This document shows, in pieces, positions 22,995 to 29,383 of a stretch of DNA of 33,939 nucleotides. A model generated the notes under the pieces. It worked only from the letters and a program-made list of their open reading frames with translations. It searched no databases and was not told where the DNA came from. Within the stretch, counting starts at the first letter, position 1; each line of letters opens with the position of its first letter. The stretch comes from Pedobacter sp. V48 (GTDB lineage Bacteria; Bacteroidota; Bacteroidia; Sphingobacteriales; Sphingobacteriaceae), in the NCBI RefSeq assembly GCF_000523515.1, contig NZ_AWRU01000033.1:209350-243288 (forward strand), in the 5' to 3' direction. The translations under genes were made by a program, and so were the position numbers.

Positions 22995-23516
22995 ATGAAA
23001 AAGATATTACCATTTTTATTTGCAATCACCATAATTTTGAGTGGTTGCGGAACAGTTCAATCTATTATTAAATCTACATTTCCTTACACCGCAACAATAG
23101 TTATCCCCGCCTCAAGTAAAAGCAATACTCCTATATCTGCAAAATCTGCGGCAACAAGTTTTGATGATGTTTTTGGAAATAAAAACGGAACCAATTACAT
23201 AAAAGAAATTAGAATTGCATCTGCAAAAATGATTGCCAGTAATCCTAGCAATAAAAGTTTGGGTATGTTCAAGTCTGTAAAGCTTTTCGTATCAAATGAA
23301 AACGGGGGTGAGGTCATGGTTGCGTCAAGAAGCGATATACAAGAGAACATTGGCTCCGAACTTGCGTTAGATATAGATAATTCAAAGTTTTTGGACGATT
23401 ACATCAAAGGAACCAGTCTCCGTGTAAGAGTTGAATATGTTTTAAGAAATAACACAAGCGCTGATGTAAGCATAAGAACATCAATAGGCTTCACATCGTC
23501 GCCTAAAGCGCAATAA
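22995..23516 (+). CDS. Hypothetical lipoprotein
   Basis: A 173-residue lipoprotein: MKKILPFLFAITIILSGC gives a clear signal peptide with lipobox LSGC and Cys18. The mature part starts GTVQSIIKSTFPYTATIVIP and appears beta-rich, with IRIASAKMIASNPSNKS, VKLFVSNENGGEVMVASRSD and LRVRVEYVLRNNTSADVSI, compatible with an Ig-like or LEA14-like sandwich. I do not recognise a named family. It ends at a strong terminator before pnuC. About 275 bp of AT-rich, apparently gene-free sequence separates it from the divergent gene at 22719; I see no exact promoter box there, only TAACATTTG at 22974-22982. Confidence 0.75.
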   Translation: MKKILPFLFAITIILSGCGTVQSIIKSTFPYTATIVIPASSKSNTPISAKSAATSFDDVFGNKNGTNYIKEIRIASAKMIASNPSNKSLGMFKSVKLFVSNENGGEVMVASRSDIQENIGSELALDIDNSKFLDDYIKGTSLRVRVEYVLRNNTSADVSIRTSIGFTSSPKAQ

Positions 23517-23542
23517 AAGATAAATAGTTTGTTTGGTTTACT

Positions 23543-23578
23543 ATCCGGTATGGAATTCTTCCTGCCGGATTTTTTTTT
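23543..23578 (+). terminator. Intrinsic terminator between the lipoprotein and pnuC
   Basis: ATCCGG (23543-23548) pairs with CCGGAT (23565-23570), and inside it GGAA pairs with TTCC around a 3-nt loop; eight or more T follow. The T tract runs straight into the -7 box before pnuC. Confidence 0.82.
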
Positions 23579-23585
23579 ACTTTTG
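23578..23585 (+). promoter_or_regulatory. -7 promoter box directly before pnuC
   Basis: TACTTTTG, an exact match, ends 4 nt before the pnuC ATG. With the terminator just upstream, pnuC needs a promoter here. No -33 TTTG is obvious. It would imply a leaderless or nearly leaderless mRNA. Confidence 0.45.
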
Positions 23586-23589
23586 GTAA

Positions 23590-24204
23590 ATGTTTGATGT
23601 TTTAAGGGATAGTTTCACTCAGTTATTTTTACAAACGGGTTTATTGGAATGGCTAGGTGTTTTTACTGGTATACTATGTGTATGGCTTGCCGCCAAAAAC
23701 AATATATACAACTGGCCCATTGCGATAGTAAGTGTAGTCATCTATATTTTCATCTTCTTCGAATCAAAGCTTTACGCCGATATGGGTTTGCAGTTTTATT
23801 TTTTTGCGATGAATGTTTACGGATGGTACTTCTGGAGCAAGAACAGAAATAATCCAGAAGCATCACGACCAATTACCATCATTACCCAAAAAGAAATTAT
23901 GCTTTCTATTTTAGGCGTAATTGTTTTTACATTAATACTGGGTTTTGTGCTTAAAAAGAATACAGATGCCTCGTTCCCGTTTTTGGATAGCTTTTGTACT
24001 GCCTGTAGCTTAATAGCGCAAATATTCCTTGCAAGGAAGGTATTACAGAACTGGCTGATCTGGATTTTTGTTGATATCATATATGTTGGCATGTACATTT
24101 CAAAAGACCTGTACGCTACAGCGGTTATGTACGCATTGTATGTTTATATTGCCTCTGTAGGCTATTTAGATTGGAGGAGAACCTATCGTGAACACACCCA
24201 CTAA
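23590..24204 (+). CDS. pnuC: PnuC-family vitamin transporter (nicotinamide riboside, or thiamine as PnuT)
   Basis: Inner-membrane facilitator of the PnuC family: 204 residues, about seven membrane helices. The hallmark region is NWPIAIVSVVIYIFIFFESK then LYADMGLQFYFFAMNVYGWYFW (about 38-80), with a second internally similar half (LARKVLQNWLIWIFVDIIYVG near 145). Family members trap nicotinamide riboside (PnuC), thiamine (PnuT) or riboflavin by coupling to a cytoplasmic kinase. The overlapping next gene is a NadR-type nicotinamide-riboside-kinase domain, which favours nicotinamide riboside. The TPP riboswitch operon that follows leaves thiamine open. The gene name is therefore tentative. Confidence 0.88.
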   Translation: MFDVLRDSFTQLFLQTGLLEWLGVFTGILCVWLAAKNNIYNWPIAIVSVVIYIFIFFESKLYADMGLQFYFFAMNVYGWYFWSKNRNNPEASRPITIITQKEIMLSILGVIVFTLILGFVLKKNTDASFPFLDSFCTACSLIAQIFLARKVLQNWLIWIFVDIIYVGMYISKDLYATAVMYALYVYIASVGYLDWRRTYREHTH

Positions 24205-24715
24205 AAAGATAGCCATTGTTGGCCCGGAGAGTACCGGAAAATCAACCATTACCCAGCAGCTTGCAAAACACTTCAATACTTTATGGGTGCCTGAATACGC
24301 AAGATATTACTGTGCCGCATTGACGGAGCCATGCAATTTACAGGACGAGGTAAACATGTTTCATGGGCAATTGGCACTCGAAGACTCCATACTTGCCATC
24401 GCTGAAAAAGAGCTTATTTTCTGCGATACAACCTTTATCACTGTAAAAATATGGAGCGACGAAGTTTTTGGGGAAACTCCTAAGATTGTTCTTGATGCAC
24501 TCCCTAAATACAACTACGATTTATACTTGCTGATGGATATTGACCTGCCCTGGCAAGAAGACCCCCTTCGTGATTTTCCACACAAAAGAGAGCATTTTAT
24601 GCAGGTATGGCATCAGGAACTTAAAGCCTTGAATGCAGTATACGTTAAAGTTGGTGGCCAGGGAGAGGATAGATTAAATAACGCAATTACAGCTGTTCAA
24701 ACATTTTTACTCTGA
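24188..24715 (+). CDS. NadR-type ribosylnicotinamide kinase-like P-loop protein (AAA_28)
   Basis: A 175-residue P-loop kinase with Walker A GPESTGKST (12-20), then VPEYARYYC, a CDTTFITVKIWSDEVFG segment, YDLYLLMDIDLPWQEDPLRD and a C-terminal helix. This matches the kinase half of NadR, which phosphorylates nicotinamide riboside to NMN, without NadR's N-terminal adenylyltransferase or repressor domains. The start is a GTG at 24188, inside the end of pnuC (17-nt overlap); no ATG exists near it. Coupled with PnuC, it would trap the imported vitamin by phosphorylation. Activity on thiamine is an untested alternative. Confidence 0.87.
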   Translation: MNTPTKKIAIVGPESTGKSTITQQLAKHFNTLWVPEYARYYCAALTEPCNLQDEVNMFHGQLALEDSILAIAEKELIFCDTTFITVKIWSDEVFGETPKIVLDALPKYNYDLYLLMDIDLPWQEDPLRDFPHKREHFMQVWHQELKALNAVYVKVGGQGEDRLNNAITAVQTFLL

Positions 24716-24727
24716 TAAAAAAATTAA

Positions 24728-24735
24728 TACCTTTG
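24728..24735 (+). promoter_or_regulatory. -7 promoter box for the TPP riboswitch operon
   Basis: TACCTTTG, an exact TAnnTTTG match 12 nt after the kinase stop and about 11 nt before the aptamer's AAGGGG. It makes the riboswitch operon an independent transcript from pnuC. Confidence 0.6.
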
Positions 24736-24736
24736 T

Positions 24737-24856
24737 ACCATCAAAAAGGGGTGCCTTGTTTTGTAAAAAACACGAAAACAGGCTGAGAGCATACCCATTA
24801 TATCTATAAACAGATATATGCACCTGATCCGGATAATGCCGGCGGAGGGATTGGAG
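24737..24856 (+). ncRNA. TPP riboswitch (THI element) aptamer
   Basis: The conserved Thi-box segments occur in order: AAGGGGTGCC (24746-24755), GGCTGAGAGCATACCC (24781-24796) and ACCTGATCCGGATAATGCC (24822-24840), ending GGCGGAGGGATTGG. They match the pyrimidine-binding TGAGA and the pyrophosphate-binding CTGAT...GGATAAT regions of TPP aptamers. The variable P3 region holds a short hairpin (24757-24777) and a TATATCT/AGATATA stem lies at 24800-24818. CCATC (24738-24742) can pair with GATTGG (24849-24854) as P1. It should lower expression of the TonB receptor and ThiE-like gene when TPP is plentiful. Confidence 0.95.
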
Positions 24857-24858
24857 TT

Positions 24859-24909
24859 ATGGAGTTTAACTGGGCTGTAAGTACCCCTTACTTACAGTGG
24901 TTTAACTAA
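24859..24909 (+). CDS. Candidate 16-residue leader peptide after the TPP aptamer
   Basis: ATG at 24859, sixteen codons, TAA at 24907-24909; the product would be MEFNWAVSTPYLQWFN. A GGAG (24853-24856) sits 2 nt before the ATG and overlaps the 3' strand of P1. The frame spans the hairpin at 24875-24897, so translating ribosomes would unfold it. It is not in frame with the receptor gene. It may be chance; conservation would decide. Confidence 0.35.
   Translation: MEFNWAVSTPYLQWFN
24875..24897 (+). promoter_or_regulatory. Expression-platform hairpin of the TPP riboswitch
   Basis: A perfect 9-bp stem (CTGTAAGTA at 24875-24883, TACTTACAG at 24889-24897) with loop CCCCT. GTACCCCTT (24881-24889) can instead pair, with one G-U, to AAGGGGTGC (24746-24754), the 5' strand of aptamer P2. 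No T tract follows, so it is not a typical terminator. It ends 25 nt before the receptor start. Confidence 0.6.
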
Positions 24910-24922
24910 AAGAAACAATAAA

Positions 24923-27397
24923 GTGAAAAAATTAATGATCACAGCGCTTGCTGTGTTGCTATTGCCGGTGTTGGTAAAAGCGCAATTCTCAATTTCAGGT
25001 ACCGTATCCGAAAAATCAAATGCTACATTATCTGGCGCTACTATTAAGCTAAAAAATAAATCTGCCGGAACAACTGCCGATAAACAGGGAAAATACCAAT
25101 TAACCAATTTAAAAGCAGGCAGTTATACGTTATTAGTAAGCTACCTTGGCTACCAAACAATAGAAAAGACCATTACAATTAATGCCGATCAAACACTTGA
25201 TTTTGTATTAGTTCAATCTGCTTTCCTTGCCGACGAAGTTATTGTAAAAGCAACCAGAGCAAATGAAAAGTCTGCAACTACCTATAAAAACATTAGCAAA
25301 GCAGACATTGAACAAAACAACTTCGGACAGGATCTTCCTTTCATACTGAACAACACACCAGGCGTGGTTGTTACTTCAGATGCCGGTGCAGGTGTAGGAT
25401 ATACAGGTATTAGAATAAGAGGTAGTGATGCGAGCAGGATAAACGTTACTGTAAACGGAATCCCGTATAATGACAGTGAAAGCCAGGGTACATTCTGGGT
25501 GAACATGCCGGATTTTGCTTCTTCTGTCGACAATGTACAAATACAACGCGGCGTTGGTACCTCAACAAATGGAGCTGGCGCCTTTGGCGGAAGTTTAAAC
25601 ATCCAAACCTCATCAAGCTCGGAAACCCCTTACGCAGAAATAAACAATACTTACGGAAGCTATAACACTCTTAAAAATACTGTTAAAGTGGGTACCGGTC
25701 TTATAGATGGCAAATGGAGCTTTGACGGTCGTTTATCAAGAATTAAATCTGATGGGTTTATCGACCGTTCGGCCTCTAATCTTAAATCATACTTCTTATC
25801 AGGCGCATATCATGGAAAAACCGACATAGTACGTGTAAACGTATTTTCAGGAACGGAAGAAACTTACCAGGCATGGAATGGTGTTCCAGAAGCAAAACTT
25901 AGAGGAGACATTGAAGGCTTAAAGGAACATTACAACAATAACCTTGGTTATCTGTACAATACCAAAGCAGATTCTTTAAACCTGTTCAATTCGGACAACA
26001 GAAAGTACAATCAGTTCCTTTATAAGGATCAGAACGATAATTACAAACAAAACCATTATCAAGCTTTATACGCAAAACAGTTCAACGAACAGTTCTCGTT
26101 CAACGGGGCATTACACCTAACCCAGGGCGAAGGATATTTTGAAGAATATAAAAACAATCAGAAACTTAAAAACTATGGTTTGCCAAATGTTATGGCAGGT
26201 GGTACAACTATTGAAAGAACCCATCTTATTCGCCGTCGCTGGTTAGATAACAACTTTTATGGTCTTACTTATGCCTTTAATTACCAACCAGAGTCAAATT
26301 TAAATTTCACACTTGGTGGTGCTTATAACCAGTACAGAGGTAAACATTTTGGGCAAGTAATATGGGCTCAATATGCATCAACTTCAACCAACGACTACCA
26401 CTACTATGATGGCAAAGGAGATAAGGACGACTTCAATAGCTACTTCAAAGTAAATTATAATCCGGTAGCTCAGTTAAGCTTGTTCGCAGATTTACAGTAC
26501 AGAAATGTGAAATATGATATTTCAGGAACTGACAAGAATCGCAAAAGTTTAGATTACAATAACAACTACAATTTCTTTAATCCTAAAGTTGGGGCTACCT
26601 ATTTCTTAAACGAGTTAAGCAACTTTTACGCCTCATTCAGTGTTGCAAATAAAGAACCGAATCGTGACGATTTCACCAATTTAAAAGAGGGTCTGGCTGT
26701 TCCTAAACCAGAACGCTTAAATAATATAGAGGCAGGCTACCGTTTTAAAAACACTGATTTTAATGTTGGCCTAAATGCTTATGGCATGTTTTACAAAGAC
26801 CAGCTGATTTTTACAGGCGAAATCAACGAATATTCCGATGCTTACCGTCAAAATGTAGACAAAAGTTACAGGATTGGTCTGGAGCTAGACGCATCTTATA
26901 TTATCAGTTCTCGCTTTGCTGTTAATGCAAACGCAGCGTTCAGCAGAAATAAGATCAAGAATTATGTAGACTATGTATCAGAATATGATAATGATTTTAA
27001 CCTGATTAATGTACAGGCTACAAACTATGCTAATCCAGATATATCTTTCTCACCAAACTCAGTGATATTTGGAGAACTGGTTTACAAACCAGTAGCTGGC
27101 TTTGCCATTGCGTTACAAAGCAAATATGTAAGTAAGCAATACATGGACAACACTCAAAACGAGAGCCGTAAACTGGATGCTTATTGGGTAAATAATGCAA
27201 GGCTTGGTTACGACTTCAGTTTAAAAGGGATCAAAAACATAAACATAGGCCTGCTTGCCAATAACATTCTAAACAAAAAATACGAAAGTAATGGCTATAC
27301 CTACAGTTCAATTTACCCGTGGGGAACCACAACAGAGAACTTTTACTTCCCTCAGGCCGGAACTAATTTCTTACTTTCGCTAAATTTGAAATTTTAA
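24923..27397 (+). CDS. TonB-dependent outer-membrane receptor, probably for thiamine or a precursor
   Basis: An 824-residue outer-membrane transporter. A signal peptide (about 1-20, ending VKAQF) is followed by a CarboxypepD_reg-like domain (22-105, ISGTVSEKSNATLSGATIKL), a TonB-box-like ADEVIVKATRA, the plug (about 125-240, with IRIRGSDASRINVTVNGIPY) and a 22-strand-type barrel ending in the expected C-terminal Phe (LNLKF). The start is a GTG at 24923 (MKKLMITALAVLLLPVL); an ATG three codons later is possible. Control by a TPP riboswitch and the ThiE-like gene 4 bp downstream point to thiamine or a precursor as substrate, by inference. Confidence 0.93.
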   Translation: MKKLMITALAVLLLPVLVKAQFSISGTVSEKSNATLSGATIKLKNKSAGTTADKQGKYQLTNLKAGSYTLLVSYLGYQTIEKTITINADQTLDFVLVQSAFLADEVIVKATRANEKSATTYKNISKADIEQNNFGQDLPFILNNTPGVVVTSDAGAGVGYTGIRIRGSDASRINVTVNGIPYNDSESQGTFWVNMPDFASSVDNVQIQRGVGTSTNGAGAFGGSLNIQTSSSSETPYAEINNTYGSYNTLKNTVKVGTGLIDGKWSFDGRLSRIKSDGFIDRSASNLKSYFLSGAYHGKTDIVRVNVFSGTEETYQAWNGVPEAKLRGDIEGLKEHYNNNLGYLYNTKADSLNLFNSDNRKYNQFLYKDQNDNYKQNHYQALYAKQFNEQFSFNGALHLTQGEGYFEEYKNNQKLKNYGLPNVMAGGTTIERTHLIRRRWLDNNFYGLTYAFNYQPESNLNFTLGGAYNQYRGKHFGQVIWAQYASTSTNDYHYYDGKGDKDDFNSYFKVNYNPVAQLSLFADLQYRNVKYDISGTDKNRKSLDYNNNYNFFNPKVGATYFLNELSNFYASFSVANKEPNRDDFTNLKEGLAVPKPERLNNIEAGYRFKNTDFNVGLNAYGMFYKDQLIFTGEINEYSDAYRQNVDKSYRIGLELDASYIISSRFAVNANAAFSRNKIKNYVDYVSEYDNDFNLINVQATNYANPDISFSPNSVIFGELVYKPVAGFAIALQSKYVSKQYMDNTQNESRKLDAYWVNNARLGYDFSLKGIKNINIGLLANNILNKKYESNGYTYSSIYPWGTTTENFYFPQAGTNFLLSLNLKF

Positions 27398-27401
27398 TCC
27401 T

Positions 27402-28034
27402 ATGAAGAAGTTCATCGAAAGACTACATTTTATTACACACGATATTCATCAGTTAACCCATATCGAGCAGGCACAAATAGCTTGTGAGGCTGGAGCAAAG
27501 TGGATTCAATATCGATGTTTAACAAAAAATGATGATGAGCTTTTAGAAGATATCAATGTGATTGCTGAAATCTGTGACGATTGGGGGGCCACCTTAATCG
27601 TTACAGATCACATTCACCTTAATGGCAAAGCCGATATCCAAGGTTTCCATATTGAAGATATGGACGCTGATTTCATAAAATTAAGAGCACAATTAGGAGA
27701 AGCAGTAACCATCGGCGGTTCGTCAAACACAGTTGAAGGTTTAATCAGACTTGCCAAAGAGGGGGCAGACTATGCTGGCTTTGGTCCCTTCCGCGATACG
27801 ACAACCAAGCCCAACAATGCCCCTCATATTGGTATAGAAGGATATAAAAAAGCAATAACAACCCTAGATCAAAATGGCATTATCTTACCAGTTTTAGCCG
27901 TTGGAGGTGTTACTTCTGATGATATAGAAGCACTTATGGAAACTGGTGTTTTTGGAATAGCAGCATCAGCCGCAATTAATCAGGCTGAGGATATGAGAGA
28001 AGCATATCTTACATTTTATGACAAGATTATGTAA
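27402..28034 (+). CDS. Thiamine-phosphate synthase-like protein (ThiE/TenI family)
   Basis: A 210-residue TIM-barrel of the ThiE/TenI family. ThiE joins HMP-pyrophosphate and thiazole phosphate to thiamine phosphate. Seen: WIQYR (34-38), TDHIHL (68-73), GFHIEDMD (81-88), IGGSSNT (104-110), the pyrophosphate loop GPFRDTTTK (128-136) and VLAVGGVTSDDI (164-175). Differences from canonical ThiE: the QxRxK motif has Leu40 where the Lys belongs, the ND pair is Thr68-Asp69, and VHLGQ is FHIED. It may be a second, salvage-linked ThiE or a TenI-like paralogue. It lies 4 bp after the TonB receptor, under the same riboswitch. Confidence 0.85.
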   Translation: MKKFIERLHFITHDIHQLTHIEQAQIACEAGAKWIQYRCLTKNDDELLEDINVIAEICDDWGATLIVTDHIHLNGKADIQGFHIEDMDADFIKLRAQLGEAVTIGGSSNTVEGLIRLAKEGADYAGFGPFRDTTTKPNNAPHIGIEGYKKAITTLDQNGIILPVLAVGGVTSDDIEALMETGVFGIAASAAINQAEDMREAYLTFYDKIM

Positions 28035-28039
28035 TTGCG

Positions 28040-28068
28040 AGACAAATAATTTTAAAATTTATTTGTCT
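28040..28068. repeat. Inverted repeat between the ThiE-like and MFS genes
   Basis: A perfect 10-bp stem (AGACAAATAA at 28040-28049, TTATTTGTCT at 28059-28068) with loop TTTTAAAAT. It lies 5 nt after the ThiE-like stop and has no T tract. It could be a weak terminator or an operator for the MFS gene. Confidence 0.5.
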
Positions 28069-28074
28069 ATCAAC

Positions 28075-28082
28075 TACATTTG
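28075..28082 (+). promoter_or_regulatory. Possible -7 box for the MFS gene
   Basis: TACATTTG, an exact TAnnTTTG match. It overlaps the most upstream possible start codon (TTG at 28080). If it is used, the gene should start at the TTG at 28101. Confidence 0.35.
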
Positions 28083-29378
28083 TTCAAAATATTTTTCCTT
28101 TTGGACAATACCGAAATCATAGAAAAACCAGATCCCTTTTACGCAGTTCTGCTATACAGGGAATTCCGATCTTACCTGGGCATGCGTTTCTTTTTTACAT
28201 TCGCATACCAAATGCAAGCTGTTATTATCGGCTTCCATGTCTATCATTTAACAAAAGACCCCCTTGCCTTGGGTCTTGTAGGTCTTTGCGAAGCAATCCC
28301 AGCAATTGGCATTGCCTTATATGGAGGTTACATTGCGGATAAATCAGAGAAAAGAGGCCTTTTACTCAAAGTATTTTTTGGCGTATTTCTGTGCTCTTTA
28401 GTAATGCTTATCGTTACTACAAAGCAAATGCATACTTATATCCCCACAAGTTATATTGTTCCAATTATGTATCTGATGGTATTTGGAATAGGTATTGCAA
28501 GAGGTTTTTTCAGCCCGGCAACATTTTCCTTAATGGCACAGATTATCCCTAAAAGATTATATCCAAAATCCAGCACCTGGAATAGTACAAGCTGGCAGCT
28601 TGCCTCTATCCTTGGGCCCATGGCAGGTGGACTAATTTATGGCTTCTACGGTATAACTGTTACTTACTATGTAATTATCACCTTCATATCCATCTCATTA
28701 GTTTGTATTTTCTTTTTAAAGTCCCACCCACCAACCTTTATTCCAAAAGAAAGTATTGTAAAAAGCCTAACAGAAGGTGTACAATTTGTATTTAAAAACA
28801 AAATGATGCTTGGCGCCATGAGCCTCGACCTGTTTTCAGTGTTTTTTGGAGGAGCAGTTGCTTTGTTGCCAGTGTTTGCTAATGATATCCTCAAAGTTGG
28901 TTCCGAGGGATTAGGGTTCATGCGAGCTGCTGCATCTACAGGTGCCGTACTCACAATGCTTATCATGACCGTTTATTCTCCTATGAACAAGCCATGGAGA
29001 AACCTTTTGATTGCGGTAACTGGCTTTGGAACCAGCATCATCTGCTATGGTCTATCTAAAAACTTCTACTTAACGCTTGTACTTCTATTTGCAGAAGGCG
29101 CATTTGATAGCGTTAGTGTAATCATCCGATCTACCATTATGCAGTTGTTAACTCCAGATGATATGCGCGGACGTGTATCTGCTGTAAACAGTATGTTTAT
29201 TGGCTCTTCAAATGAAATAGGGGCCTTTGAGTCCGGCTTAACTGCAAAGCTTATGAGAACAGTGCCTGCCGTAGTTTTTGGAGGCAGCATGACTATTCTC
29301 GTTGCAGGTATTACCTACCTCAAAACAAAAAACTTAACCAAGCTAACATTACAGGAAATAAACGAGCAGAATGTTTAA
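28080..29378 (+). CDS. Major facilitator superfamily transporter
   Basis: A protein of up to 432 residues with about 12 membrane helices. The loop after helix 2, GGYIADKSEKRGLL (about 82-95), is the MFS motif-A region, and a matching cytoplasmic loop DDMRGRVSAVNSMFIGSSNE occurs in the second half (about 360-380). It resembles the enterobactin-exporter (EntS)-like DHA branch, but the substrate cannot be told. There is no ATG near the N-terminus: the candidates are TTG at 28080, which overlaps a -7 box, or TTG at 28101 (LDNTEIIEKPDPF), which I find more natural. The first in-frame ATG is at residue 36. It converges on the ABC gene with 5 bp between stops. Confidence 0.9.
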   Translation: MFKIFFLLDNTEIIEKPDPFYAVLLYREFRSYLGMRFFFTFAYQMQAVIIGFHVYHLTKDPLALGLVGLCEAIPAIGIALYGGYIADKSEKRGLLLKVFFGVFLCSLVMLIVTTKQMHTYIPTSYIVPIMYLMVFGIGIARGFFSPATFSLMAQIIPKRLYPKSSTWNSTSWQLASILGPMAGGLIYGFYGITVTYYVIITFISISLVCIFFLKSHPPTFIPKESIVKSLTEGVQFVFKNKMMLGAMSLDLFSVFFGGAVALLPVFANDILKVGSEGLGFMRAAASTGAVLTMLIMTVYSPMNKPWRNLLIAVTGFGTSIICYGLSKNFYLTLVLLFAEGAFDSVSVIIRSTIMQLLTPDDMRGRVSAVNSMFIGSSNEIGAFESGLTAKLMRTVPAVVFGGSMTILVAGITYLKTKNLTKLTLQEINEQNV

Positions 29379-29383
29379 GCTTA

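Noticed and set aside
24875-24897. Intrinsic terminator as riboswitch output
   Set aside because: The stem is good but no T tract follows; the tail is TGGTTTAACTAAAAG.
25282-25602. 106-residue minus-strand frame opposite the TonB receptor plug
   Set aside because: Shadow frame; the plus strand has clear plug-domain motifs throughout.
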